DNA of 64,000 nt, from assembly GCA_014529385.2 (NCBI GenBank), contig CM043962.1:126008470-126072469 (forward strand), read 5' to 3'. The translations under genes and the position numbers were made by a program. Origin of the DNA: Adiantum capillus-veneris. Its lineage: Eukaryota; Streptophyta; Polypodiopsida; Polypodiales; Pteridaceae. Position 1 is the first letter of the stretch. Each line of letters begins with the position of its first letter. Below are positions 11,931 through 27,232 of the stretch, in pieces. The notes under the pieces are model-generated. The model was given only the letters and a program-made list of their open reading frames with translations. It did no database searches and was not told the origin of the DNA.

Positions 11931-14200
11931 AAGAACTAGTATCCTGTTTAGCCTTCAACCGACCAGGAGAACCTATAAGGGTCGTGTGAAGAGAGCCCCA
12001 TCCCACAAGGATTAGTCCAAGGTAAAATTATCTAGGATAGAAACCGAGGATAAAATATAGTAACTAGGTCTTTGAATAGTATCAAAAATACTCTTTGTGT
12101 TAGGTGTGTGTGTTCTAATAACAGTATAACATATACACCAAAGAATCCTTACAATTTACAAAAGACACTAGAAACTATGTCAATGAAAAGGTGGTATAAT
12201 TCCTATTCATAGTACAGAGCAGTCTTTATACACAAGTACAAGAAAATAAAAAAAACAACACAACATATAGTTAGCATTGGCACCGTATGCAGGTGATGCG
12301 TGGGTATCCCACATTTTATAGTCACCCAACTAGATTGCTTTCAAAGACAAATAATAAGAAATGTAAAGCCAACCATAACATATATTCAGAGATGGTTTCA
12401 TTTACAAAGGGTTGCACGGAAACCATGTGGAGCCTCTTTTGCTTTGTAAGCTCTCATGAGATAAGATAGGAGACGTGTTTTATGAGGCAATCTAGCCTCA
12501 AAGTGGGACACATATACATGTTTCTTAACTTTACAGAGTTTGGCATTAATTGCCGCTATTTTTTAGGGTCAGTAATAGTGCTCATACGTGCAGTCAATCT
12601 ATACTTTAGAGTCACCTGTAACACAAAGAGATGTTAGTAAGTAAGTACTACATTTTCCTAGATGGAGTCAAAAAAACCACATAAAAGGTAGTAAGTATGA
12701 GTGCTCAAATCCCCTTAATCATAACACATAGAGGTGGGATATTCCAAAATCCCCTCTTTGTTCCAAAGGCCAAGGGAGTGTGCCCCCACGGCCCATAAAA
12801 TTGATGCAGTAAGAAACCATATATGGCCACATGACCAGCCATAAGGTAACCATTTACAACCATATCTGTCATATTTCACAACCCTTCACAACCATATTCG
12901 ACCATAATCATTCTTAACCATATTACAACCAGCCATTCACAACCATATTCTGCCACATGAGCAGTTTTTCCAAAGATCTGTTACATAAAACTCAACACGC
13001 ATGCACCGCATTTGAGTAGGAAAGGTAAGTGCAATAACAAACTCCAGAGGGACCTCATCAGTAAAAAAACCGCAATAGCATACCTAGTAACGTAGACCAG
13101 GTTGCTAATCTTAAACCTCACAAAAATAAGCCAATCCTACCATATAATATAGGGACCTTCACGAAGTTGTAAGAAAAACCATTTAACATTACTTTTTAGC
13201 TACAAAAAAATCTCAAGGCAACCATTACCCAGTATTGAAACCATTCAATTTTTTTATACTGCTCATATATATGCCTATTGACTGGTCCGTAGACATGCAT
13301 GAAAAGAAGTCCCTAAACTCAAAAAGGGAGTGAAAAACCAGTGTCGCAGACACCAAAAGGGTGCTCATATACACACTTATGACAAGTCACTTATATATTA
13401 AAAGAATTTCCTAAAGTCAAAAGGCAAGCAAAAAAACCAGTGCTGCAGATACCACAGGGTCAGTAGAAGTACCAACCATATTCATATTTCAACTTACTAT
13501 AGCCAAGACATGCATGAGGTCTATTAACATCTTATCAAAAAGTGAATCACAACATATCCAAACAGCTCAGACAGTAGTCCCATATCAGTGTCTAAGTCAC
13601 ATGAGATTGAGTCGGAGCAGCTAGCTCCGCAATAGCCTGCTTGTCTTTGCCTTTTTCCATAGAGACAATCACTCTAACAATACACACCCTTGCAAGCAAA
13701 AACCATCACAACCCCAAGGTACAAACCACCCTTCACTAGCACACACACACACACACACACCATAGAAGCACATAGGTACCAATGCTAAGGGAGCATGGAA
13801 GCTCACCTTTTATAGGGTTTGGTGCTAGTAGCCACATTCCTTCACAGCAGTAGGGCGGGTCCGACTTCATGAGGGAGAAGATTCATTAGCGCCACCTCGT
13901 ACAAGGAGAGAGAGAAAGAGAGAAAGAGAGAAAGAAAAGGAGAGCGCCAGAGAGCACGCTGTAGATTATATGCCGCTCAAACCCCATTATCCCACTTATA
14001 TCTAAGGTTTTAGGTACCATTAAGAATCCACCCACTAATTTCCTTTATAAATTCAACTAGTAAATTCACACCTTTATCCACACAAAAAAAAGTCAAGCCA
14101 ATACTAGTTATTGAAACCAATCCCCGGTTGATTATACCTATGAAGTATCTTCAAGCAACTCTTACCTACTAAAAGGGATTTTACTGCATATAAACAACAA
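11931..14200 (-). repeat. PLE-2 upstream terminal unit (pLTR-like), non-coding
   Basis: No gene seen. It lies directly upstream of the PLE-2 ORF fragment, as the terminal units lie in PLE-1. At 12093-12107 a TTAGGTGTGTGTGTTCTAAT segment resembles the head-to-tail junctions of PLE-1 (ATAGGATGTGTGTGTAGCTG). ACCATATTC-type short repeats occur at 12840-12960, and a promoter-like TATA site occurs at 13806-13818. (CA)n lies at 13741-13760 and degenerate (GAAA/GA)n at 13908-13945. The family link rests on position and these signals; overall similarity to PLE-1 is low. Confidence 0.45.
13803..13818 (-). promoter_or_regulatory. TATA-box-like site in PLE-2 terminal unit
   Basis: Minus strand reads CCCTATAAAAGGTGAGC. 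The same TATA-like box directly before GGTGAG occurs in the PLE-1 terminal units (22735, 43505, 57643, 63867), where it reads CTATTTAAAAGGTGAGG or close variants. Confidence 0.45.
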
Positions 14201-14202
14201 CA

Positions 14203-16837
14203 TGTGTGTGTGTGTGTGTGTAAGTGTGTATAGCTATTTTATTATAATTAATAAGAAATAATTGAACTTTTACATTCAAAAGACAAATGCCTCTAGAATA
14301 AAGCAAATGATAAGTACAAAAACTACTCAATCTTAGAACTATCTTTATACAGTGTTTGTAAGAATGAAGCCTCATTACAGTATACAGATAACCGAAGTAC
14401 TTCCCTTGCAGTAGGTCTATGTGTAATCTTGTAATGGACAACTGCTAAAAGCCAAAAAACACTCCCAAGATAAGATATAGTCCTTACTTGCATCCATCCA
14501 AACAAGACAATAGATATGCTAGCCTTGGATGTGTTTTACAAGTATCAATGGACTATACCAGTTGTTATCCATGTCCATCTTACAAATTTTTCTTAACTTA
14601 CAAGCTTAGTCCATAGTATTTATGTAAAAAATGTTTCTTTTTTATAATTAAAAAACCCCAAAGTTTCTAGCAAAAAAATATTTATTTTGATTAGAAGGCC
14701 ATCACCCCTTCTAATCCAAGTGTCTAAATCCCCCATTAACATTTTTATCAGTTTATAAGTTACGTTCTAGATTAATGAAACTCCATTATATGAAGCTATA
14801 AAAGAAGCCTTGAGAAAATTCCTTTTATAGTTCTAAAAAGTATCGAGCTCGTTTATGTTTGTTTTAGGTCAGATACACTTTATGCCCATCATGGTACACG
14901 GAATCCAAATCATCCCCCAATTTGTATATCACTTACCTTATACATCTCTTTAGCAAACCAAGTGGCAAGGAGCTCTTGCGGTATCAAGAAAGACCTTAAG
15001 TCAAACCATGAAGTTAAATGAATAAATGCCATTATGTTTTTTGTTTCCAATTTAACTTGTTATTGTGAATACAGAAAAGTACTGTAATACCTTAACAAGA
15101 CGGCCAATAACAAAATACGCCCAATATCTGTAAGCATTCAGGCCAGAAGACCCCGAAATAAAAAACCATCCAATATCTGTATGCAGGCGGGCTAATTTTA
15201 CCATAAGCCAAAACAGTGCGCGCACTATAACCAGTACCGACTCTAAGACCAAAACGTAGCCTGGTGTAGACCCACCCTCAATAATAGAGGCTCCTTTGAA
15301 TGATTATGGTGTTTAAGCAACAGGGGCATCCACAAAAAAACCCTAACTGTTGTTAAGAAACTACGCCCGCCATCTGAATGCAACAAATGTATTGCTCTAT
15401 CTCATCCAAACTACCAAGTTAATGAACCTGTACAGCATTGGTTTGCAACTGGGGCAAACACCCCCACAATCCCTAGCAAAAAAATATATATCCAACAACA
15501 GTGCGCAGTAGGTCAAAAGAACTCTTTATATTCACTTAGCCAACCGATATAATGGGCCTTACCAGGCATTTATGTGACAGTGATCCATATGCCATGCTTA
15601 AGCGATAGTACCAAGTCAATCCCAAAGCTTTCCTCTAAAAAAAACCAGAATTACACCCGCCCATGTGAATGCAAATATTGCATTATATCTTCCAAACAAC
15701 CAAGTCATGAACCAGTATAGCATCGGTAAGCACCTGGGGCAAACACCCCTACAGACCCTATCAGGAAAAAAAAAACCTCGAACATCAGTGTGCAGTAGGT
15801 TAAAAAAACCCCTATTTTTTTATATATAATCATTGAGCCAACAAAAAGGTGGGCCTTACCAGGCATATGTGATAGTGGTCAATGTATCATGCTTAAGTGG
15901 CAGTACCCAAGTCAATCCCAAAGTTATTTTATGAACAATAAGCACCATCAGTCTGTCGGGTCTTTAACGACAGATTACTGCCTTGCCAAGCCAAGCGTCA
16001 GCAACCCCAATTATTTCCAAAAAACTAGTGAATAATTAACGTAGAGCAACAAAGACTCTCGGTTTAATCAGTAAAAACTAAGATGCCATACCCCAAATTG
16101 CTAGATAACACCTATAATGAAAACCATAGGACTGTATTATGCCGAGCCTAATGAAAAACTAGAACCCAGTGGTGGGGTCAAAGAATTGCCAAAAAAAACC
16201 ATCAACCATAAGCTATGTACTTATCGATCAACCAACTTTGAACAAGTATTGTTATGCTAAGTAAAGAAACCTCACAGTGTGCCATATCAGCAAATTGATA
16301 GAGCAACACCATACTAGTTTTACTGCCATAAACAATAGGTTTGCAGCAGAAAAAATTGGTAATCAAGCAGAGGAGCCAAACTACGTAGTTTGTGTTGCAA
16401 GCTCCATATTCGGTGCAATATAGAAAAACACAGTCCTTTACAATTTATGCAAGCAAAAACACATACAAAGCTAAGTGAGGGGCCTAGATGCGCCCTCACC
16501 TCTAAAATAAAAGGAGGATGAAGGCCGCCATCCATGTGTAGCGTGCTGAGTAATGAGTGGAGTGATCCCATCCTGGGGATCCGAGACAATGAGGCCGCCT
16601 ATGATGCGAAATGCCAAGGTAAAAAAAACCACAGCGCCTTCACGGTCAGTTTACAAAAGTTAGTAAACCACTTTATTAGGCTTTTTAGTACCACTTATGA
16701 TGTATAAGGGCCATACCCCATGGTGGATATATACTAAAACTTAGGAAGTGTGTTTAGTAGAATCCACGAAGTCAATGATGCTAGAAAATCTTATATGCAA
16801 GTAATATAATGTGTGTGTGTGTGTGTGTGTGTGTGTA
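14203..16837 (-). repeat. Downstream terminal unit (pLTR) of PLE-1 copy 1
   Basis: Non-coding. Between (TG)n at 16810-16837 and (TG)n at 14203-14220 it is colinear with 20632-23040 at roughly 90% by eye. It contains a GTGAGGGG...CCCTCAC hairpin (16477-16500), a degenerate TATA-like site beside it (16501-16515), and near the left end the exon that ends in a splice donor (GCAAGTAAGGAC on the minus strand, near 14480). No host gene is seen. Confidence 0.75.
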
Positions 16838-16873
16838 CCTGCCCTGTCCATGGCACCAAACACAATGGGTCAT

Positions 16874-16900
16874 AGTAGGCCCATTGTGAATGGGCCTACT
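16874..16900 (-). other. Stop-codon hairpin, PLE-1 copy 1
   Basis: A perfect 12-bp inverted repeat AGTAGGCCCATT / AATGGGCCTACT with a 3-base loop. On the element strand the stop codon TAG opens the stem. The identical hairpin occurs at 58401-58427 at the same place, and a diverged one at 44186-44211. Confidence 0.85.
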
Positions 16901-19900
16901 ACCTTATTAGAGTGATGAGAATTCTATGGTTAAAGTGTAACCCGGGCCAGTCATGTTGGGTAAGAGATTGTAGAATTTTATTAATTATTTCGTTTCTACT
17001 AAAGCCATTAAGGTAGTACTTTTTAATCAATACCTTAATGTCCTCCCAGGCAAGGAGGTAATTGGAGGAAGAGTAGATAATCAAGTAAAGTAGGCTGATA
17101 CAAGTGCTAAAAGCCGCTTTGTGAGGCCTATTACTATTCCTTTTAATGAACTCAAAAGGTGGCGTTTAAGAAGATCTCTTTTCCATACAATTTTTTGGTC
17201 ATATCCTCCTACACATGGTATATGAAGGGAAATAGAAAAGTTAAGGAATTGTACTGAAGTACAAAAAACTCATTAGGTGTTACGAACTCTTGTAAGAAGT
17301 TGGTTCAATTTTTAGGCACTTAGGATATATATGACAGATTTCTTCTAAGAAGGCTTTATTGTTGATTCTTAGTAAGTCATCCATATATCTGTAAGTGTGT
17401 CCAAACAGTGAAAGTTTGTTATTTTACTTTCCAAGGCCATGAGACACCATTTGTATTCAAACAAGGCAAGGTATATATTACACATAAGTGGAGAGCAGGA
17501 GAACCCCATGGGGATGCCCAGTCTTTGGTTAAAACATTGTCATCCAGAGATGATAGTACAGTTATCAAGTAGCCATGATATGTATAGGCATAGTTTTTCT
17601 TCACTGAAGTGTAAGGGGTGTAAGGAGTACGTATTTTTTATCCATCTAGGTTTTTTAGAAAGGGATATGTAGAAACGAATCTTCTTTCTAGCATTGGAAA
17701 TATCCATTTTAATAACCTTTGCTAGTGCATTTTTAAGGCCAAGATCACCTTCTAAGGGAATGTTTTCATAACATTGAGCAATATCTGCTGAAAAGATATG
17801 GAAGATTTGTTTAGGGAGGTTAAGAGAAACCTCAGTAGAGTTTTTTGTTATCCAGAAGGGGTTGTTTTGTATTTGTAAAAAGTCATGGCAGATCTTTTGT
17901 TTAGAGGCACAAATAAGTTCAAACTCAGCTAATATCAGCTCAAGACATAGAGTGGATATCACTAAAGATACCATTAGAACCATCAGATATCCATCTGAAT
18001 TTATGTTTATGTATTTTATAGGTGGGAAAAAGTAATGGTAGTTTAGTGTCATGTAGAGTATAGCCTAGATTTTCTAAGTGTCTAGAGATCTTACTGGTAA
18101 TTGTTTGTAGGGAAGTGTTAATTCTAGTGAATTCCCTCCCAGAAACCCAAAACTAAGCAGCTTTCCAAGCTAGGTTCTTGCATATAAGAGTGGGACAATT
18201 ACAGCTTTTATCCAGCCCAACTATGAACCAACTTTTAGCCAAATTTTGAAAATCATGAGCAAGTTGTGGTGTTAACCAAGAGCTATCAGCTGATAACCAT
18301 ATTCTAGGTATTTGTGAAATTTTTGAAAAAAAAAACCTTCCACAGCTTCTGTTAAGTCCAATAGGACCGTCTTGTCCACTTGGAGAGAATTGACAAGGTT
18401 AGTTAAGCAGCTAAGTAGAGCTGATAGAGTGAGATATGGGTTTTTGAAAAAGCTAGGTATGTGATTGGCCAAGAGTTTTCATATTTTCGTATTTTCAATG
18501 ATGCTAAGATCACAAGTACAAACATGCATACCATATGTATCAATTTTTTTGCAAAATATGATAACTGACTGCACGTACATTCGAGAACCGATTCATGCCA
18601 AAGAAAATCATTACTTTATACCAAGTTTTTAATGGGTTGTTAATACCTCCAACCAATAAGTACATTATCGAGTATTTTATGATTGCCAAAAAGTAGGTCA
18701 AAGCACTCACAAAAAAATTCCTTAGGTTGTTATCCAATCAAGAAGTACATTATGGAAGAGACAGTGTATGTAGATGAAGTCTTTGTTTGGAGCTTTTTTA
18801 TTGAGAATCCATCTTCCACAAGGGCTTGTAGCAACCTGCATGTTCATCAAGGATTACATTTCAAGAAAATTCCTGATAGGGGAGTTTTTGCTTCTTCCCC
18901 TAGTGTAACTACGAGACTTCCCTCGATTAGAGGAAGAGCTAGGTGTCAAAATAGAAGTAAAAAGATTTGGGAGTAGTAAGACAATTGAGTCTTTTCAGAG
19001 AAGGGGAATCATCCTCATCAATACATGGCTTGAGTAAGCTAGTGATTATGTTTACACCTTTGTAATTAGCATAAGTGGTTAGATAGATCCCGAGTTCATT
19101 AGATTTTAATTCCTTCAAGATATCCAGCATTAGTCCCCAAAAGATGTTGAAGGCAATATGAGCAATTACAATTTGTTTTTCTTGTCTGCACAACCAGGAC
19201 CAAATAAGGGAGAGGTGAAAGTCCACGGGCTTTCAAGGGAAGAGTAGGTCAAGATGGTTGAGAATATACCAAATGGCATGATCAAACCACACGATACTGG
19301 ATTCGCATGAGGCTTTTGGGTCAAGAAATTTGCACACACATTTTACATAGGGCCAAAAAACATTCCAAATGGATTCTGTGTAGAAATCCAGGTTGCTTTT
19401 GGCAAACTCCATGTTACCCTTTGTACGAATGTAGAGGCCAGTATTGGAAGGGCATTTAGAATGGTCAATGAGATTGAGGTTGAAGGGGACTTTTATGAGT
19501 TCCCCTTTGTCAAGAAACTATCCACCTTTCTTGAGTCTGTAGTCTTCAACAATAGAGAGAGGGAGATTAGCAAGGTAAACCCAGGTTTCACTTAAAATAG
19601 GTGCTAAAAAAACTTTTTTGGGTAAGACCCAAAGCTGATGGTCTACCCTAAAAGACTAGATTTCTATCTGCCTAACAGATAAGAAAGGAAATGTTTTAGA
19701 AATTTTTGGTACCATTCCAAGAGGTTAGAGTCGTTGAGGGAGCAAAGATTACTCTGAAATTCTTTGAAAGCTTCTAGAGTTTCACTATCCCTACAAAAGA
19801 TACCACCAGTTTGAGGGATAGTAGGGGTAGCCGGGGTATTAATAAAGATGGAATCAGCCCAGAAGAAGATAATAGGGCAACCTCTTGTTGGTATTGTAAA

Positions 19901-20359
19901 GAGAGAATGGGAAGCTGGGCTATGTACTAGGAGATCAAATTTACACCCGCCTTGGAATCCTTGTCTAAGGTAGCCAAAACTTTGACCCAATCATTAAACG
20001 ATAACATGTGTAAGATAGACATCTTCTTGTCTGTGGTAAGAGCCGAGTCATATATTAGTTAAGATGCATCCAAGCTGCTAATACATTTGAGGACGAGAGA
20101 TGTAGCCACAGAGAGGGGTTCAGAGGTCAATTCCTATACTTGCAAGAGAGAAAGGGTCTGCAATATATCAAAAAAGTTAGTAAGGTTGTGACTACTTTTT
20201 GTAGTAAGTAATACAATCCTTGGCCTTCCTAGCAAATAAAGGTCGGGTTCTAACTACCAGGGCATTTTTAGGTTTATGGTCTTTAAGGTACAACTTAATC
20301 TGCTCAAGAATCCTTGTATGATTCTCAGGTTTTTGTTTAACACTCATGCGGGCTGTCAT
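16899..20359 (-). pseudogene. PLE-1 copy 1 polyprotein with reverse transcriptase
   Basis: Candidate ATG at 20359 opens a short exon (MTARMSVKQ...) that ends near 20206; a splice-acceptor-like TATATTGCAG at ~20160 opens the main exon. The N-terminal ~700 residues match no family I recognise. The RT follows: KQKICHDFLQIQNNPFWITK (17900), SADIAQCYENIPLEGDLG (motif A, Asp present, ~17780), a TGA stop in front of QCFNQRLGIPMGFSCSPLMC (motif B, ~17500) and TYRYMDDLLRINN (motif C intact, ~17375). The C-terminus WEDIKVLIKKYYLNGFSRNE ends in TAG at 16899. No endonuclease domain follows. Further frameshifts break the N-terminal part. Confidence 0.75.
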
Positions 20360-20375
20360 TCTAAAATGTTTGTGG

Positions 20376-20898
20376 TCTTGAAAGGAAATATGTAAACATA
20401 AATAGGATTAGTTACAGTAGATTGGGCTTGCAAACATTAAACCGGCAAAGTCAAAGACTATAATAGCCGTGAGCAGGAGACAAGAAAAATAATCTATGAA
20501 GGACCACCTAACATTAGTATAGCAATCAAGGGATTATAGACCGTGGGTCCATCCTAGAACTAAGTTTTAGGATAAGTTTCCAAAGCCAGCATCCCATTTT
20601 TCTATAAAAATGAAAAAACCTTTTGTTTAGGATGTGTGTATAGCTATTTTATTATAATTAATAAGACATAATTGAACTTTTACATTCAAAAGACATATGC
20701 CTCTAGAATAAAGTAAATGATAAGTACAAAAAAAACTCAGTCCTAGAATTATCTTTGTACAATGTTTGTAAGAATGAAGCCTCATTCTAGTATACAGATA
20801 ACCGAAGTACTTCCCTCGCAGTAGGTGTATGTGTAATCTTGTAATGGACAACTGCTAAAAGCCAAAAAACCTTCCCAAGATAAGATAGAGTCCTTACC
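20376..20898 (-). other. Predicted intron 1 of PLE-1 copy 1, crossing the unit junction
   Basis: On the element strand a donor TGCAG|GTAAGGACTC lies at 20898/20897, and an acceptor-like TATTTCCTTTCAAG lies just before the ATG exon at ~20376. The sibling copies have a clean TTTCAG there. The head-to-tail junction (~20632) falls inside the intron. Confidence 0.5.
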
Positions 20899-23038
20899 TG
20901 CATACATCCAAACAAGAGAACAGATATGCTAGCCTTGGATGTGTTTTACAGGTATCAATGGACTATACCAGTTGTTATCCATGTCCATCTTACAAACTTT
21001 TTTTAACTTACAAGCTTAGTCCATAGTATTTACAAGCTTAGTCCATAGTATTTATGTAAAAAATATTTCTTTTTTATAATTGAAAAACCCCAAATTAGCA
21101 AAAAAATATTTATTTTGATTAAAAGGTCATCATCCCTTCTAATTCAAGTGTCTAATTCCCCCATTAACATTTTTATTAGTTTGTGAGTTATCTTTCTAGA
21201 TTAATGGAACTCCATTATATGAAGCTATAAAAGAAGCTTTGAGAAAACTCCTTTTATAGTTCTAAAAAGTATCAAGCTCGTTTATGTTTGATTTAGGTCA
21301 GATACACTTTAGGCCCATCATGGTACATGGAATCCAAATCATCCCCCAGTTTGTATATCACTTACCTTATACATCTCTTTAGCAAACCAAGTGGGAAGGA
21401 CCCCTTGCTGTATCAAGAGACCTTAAGTCAAACCATGAAGTTAAAGGAATAAATGCCATTATGTTTTTTGTTTCCAATTTAACTTGTTATTGTGAATGCA
21501 AAAAAGTATTGTAATACCTTAACAAGATGACCAGTAACAAAATACGCCCAGTATCTGTAAGCATTCGGGCCAGAATACCCCGAAATAAAAAACCATCCAA
21601 TATTCGTACGCAGCCGGGCTAAGCCCTATTTTACCAGTACCGAGTCTAAGATCAAAAAGTCCCCCGGTGTATACCCACCCTCAATAATAGAGGCTCCTTT
21701 GAATGATTATGGTGTTTAAGCAACAGGGGCATCCATAAAAAACCCTAACTATTGTTAAGAAACTACACCTACCATGTGAATGCAACAAATGTATTTCTCT
21801 ATCTCATCCAAACTACCAAATTAATGAGACAGTACAGCATTGGTCTGCAACCGGGGCAAACACCCCCACAATCCCTAGCAACAAAATATATATCCAACAA
21901 CAGTGCGTAGTAGGTCAAAAGAACTCTTTATATTCACTTAGCCAACCCATACGATGGGCCTTACCAGACATTTATGTGGCAGTGATCCATATGCCATGCT
22001 TAAGCGACAGTACCAAGTCAATCCCAAAGCTTTCCTCCCGAAAAAAACTAGAAACTACACCCACCCATGTGAATGCAAATATGCCAACCAAAACGGTGGG
22101 CCTTACCAGGCATATTTGACAGTGGTCAATGTATCATGCTTAAGCGGCAGTACCAAAGTTATTTTATGAACAATAAGCACCATCAGTTTGTCAGGTCTTT
22201 AATGACAGATTACTGCCTTGCCAAGCCAAGCGACAACAGCCCCATTTTTTCCAAAAATACAGTGAATAATTAACGTAGACCAACAAAGACTCTGAGTTTA
22301 ATCAGTAATAACTAGGATGCCATACCCCAAATTGCTAGATAGCACCTATAACCAAAACCATAGGACTATATTATGCGGAGCTTAATGAAAAACTGAAACC
22401 TAGTGGTGGGGTCAAAGCATTGCCAAAAAAACCATCAACCATAAGGTATGTACTTATCGATCAACCAAATTTGAACAAGTATTGTTATTCCGAGTAAAAA
22501 AACCTTACAGTGTGCCATATCATCAAACTGATAGAGCAACACCATACTAGCTCTACTGCCATAAACAATAGGTTTGCAGCAAAAAAAATTGATAATCAAG
22601 CAGAGTAGCCAACCTGTGTAGTTTGTGTTGCAAGCTCCATATTTCGGTGCAGTATAGAAAAACCCTCTCCTTTACGATTTATGCAAGCAAAAACACATAC
22701 GAAGCTAAGTGAGGGGTAGAGATGCACCCTCACCTATTAAATAGAAGGAGGAGGAAGGTCGCCATCCTTGTGTAGCGTGTAGAGTAATGAGTGGAGGGAT
22801 CCCATCTTGGGGATCCGAGACAGCGAGGCCGCCTGTGATGCGAAATGCCAAGGTAAAAAAACCATAGCACCTTCACGGCCGATTTACAAAAGGCAGTAAA
22901 CCACTTTATTAGGCTTTTTAGTACCACTTATGATGTATAAGGGCCATATCCTATGGTGGATATATAGTAAAACTAGGAAGTGTGTTTAGTAGAATCTAGG
23001 AAGTCAATGATGCTAGAAAATCTTACATGCAAGTAGTA

Positions 23039-23040
<2 letters not shown>
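20632..23040 (-). repeat. Upstream terminal unit (pLTR) of PLE-1 copy 1, partial unit
   Basis: Second copy of the non-coding terminal unit, head-to-tail with the full unit. It is cut at its right end exactly at the (TG)n tract (23041), where cluster 2 begins, so it lacks any RT. It should supply the promoter and first exon for the coding region at 20359-16899. It holds the GTGAGGGG...CCCTCAC hairpin (22707-22733), a TATTTAAT-like box (22735-22744) and a splice donor at 20893-20898. Confidence 0.75.
22735..22744 (-). promoter_or_regulatory. TATA-like site in PLE-1 upstream unit
   Basis: Minus strand reads CTATTTAATAGGTGAGGG. It is conserved in position beside a GTGAGGG hairpin in five terminal units and lies upstream of the coding region on the coding strand. 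Promoter function is inferred. Confidence 0.4.
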
Positions 23041-26422
<3,382 letters not shown>

Positions 26423-27232
26423 TGTTAACTGAGTCAACGTTAGTTAACAGGAGTTGTTAAAGACCGAAGACGTATAAATGCACATCGAGGATGAATACAA
26501 AGATGTAAAGATTGGAGTTACACATTTTTCACGTTTTCCCAAGATAGTCATGTATTGTAAATTCTCGATTTATTTCAAGACATTGTAATATTTTAATGTA
26601 TTGCAGGCTCAATTGGGAGTTCCAACCTATAAAGAACATGTCAGTTAGTGTGCATAGGTTGCAGATTCAGTAAGTGGTGGAGCCCTAAAGGCGTTGGACG
26701 TCCGGACATTGCATATTTTTACCCTAGGTATATAAGGTAGTGTGTAAAAGAAATCAGGGTTCTCAAGCTCATTTGTTGAGAGTACTCTTTGAGTGAGAGC
26801 TCTTGAGGTGTGTGTCTATGGATTCCTTGAGCTTCTCCTTGCTCATGTGACTTGGTTAACACTAATCAATGCTTAATTCTCTTTGACTATGCCTCTCTCA
26901 TGCTTCTTGTGATTGCTAATGATGCTTTGATTAGCTAGATCGTAGCTAATTAGTGGTTAATTCATCTCTAATCTTGTGTGATTGCCCTCTTTTGCTTGTG
27001 TGTGCATGTAGGTTTGATTGGAGTGTGGTGCTCGATAGATCTATGTGTGTGTGTTTGCAATTAGTGTGTTGCATGATAGGATTAGTGTTGTGTGCGTCTT
27101 GCAATCGTTAATGTGTGTGATTGGGTTGATTAGAGGTGAAGGGAATTGGATGTGGATATTGCCCATCATTGTGGCTTAGCTCCTCCATAGGCTGAGAACC
27201 TCACCTTGTAGAGTCAACCATTCGTGTTTCCA
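26423..27232 (+). repeat. 5' LTR of the outer element
   Basis: Begins TGTTAACTGAGTCAACG and is colinear with 36672-37183 plus 40673-40979 up to ...CGTGTTTCCA. It contains a GGTATATAAGG box near 26725 and the start of the shared transcript-like segment CTCAAGCTCATTTGTTGAG. The right boundary is placed where similarity to the 3' LTR ends. Confidence 0.85.
26722..26734 (+). promoter_or_regulatory. TATA-box-like site in the outer 5' LTR
   Basis: Reads CTAGGTATATAAGG. The 3' LTR copy reads CTAGGTATAAAAGG at ~36980. It is about 300 bases into the LTR, a usual place for the U3 promoter. Confidence 0.5.

Larger units (their letters stand above)
14203..20632 (-). mobile_element. PLE-1 copy 1: Penelope-like retroelement unit
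   Basis: About 6.4-kb minus-strand unit. Its 5' end is at the head-to-tail junction at ~20632. The coding region follows (20359-16899), then a (CA)n tract (16837-16810 on the element strand), and then a 2.6-kb non-coding terminal unit ending in (CA)n at 14220-14203. The same non-coding unit is repeated directly upstream (20632-23040), so the body is flanked by direct repeats in the tandem partial-duplication arrangement (pseudo-LTRs) known for Penelope-like elements. Confidence 0.7.

Noticed and set aside
12287-12469. Small frames in the PLE terminal units (also 22073-22273, 43076-43261, 63659-63865) as possible host genes
   Set aside because: They are not conserved as proteins between the repeated terminal units and contain only short unrelated readings.
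15340-15350. Telomere-like CCCTAA motifs (AAAAACCCTAAC near 15340, 21740)
   Set aside because: Single occurrences, not tandem; no evidence of telomeric repeats attached to the PLE-like units.
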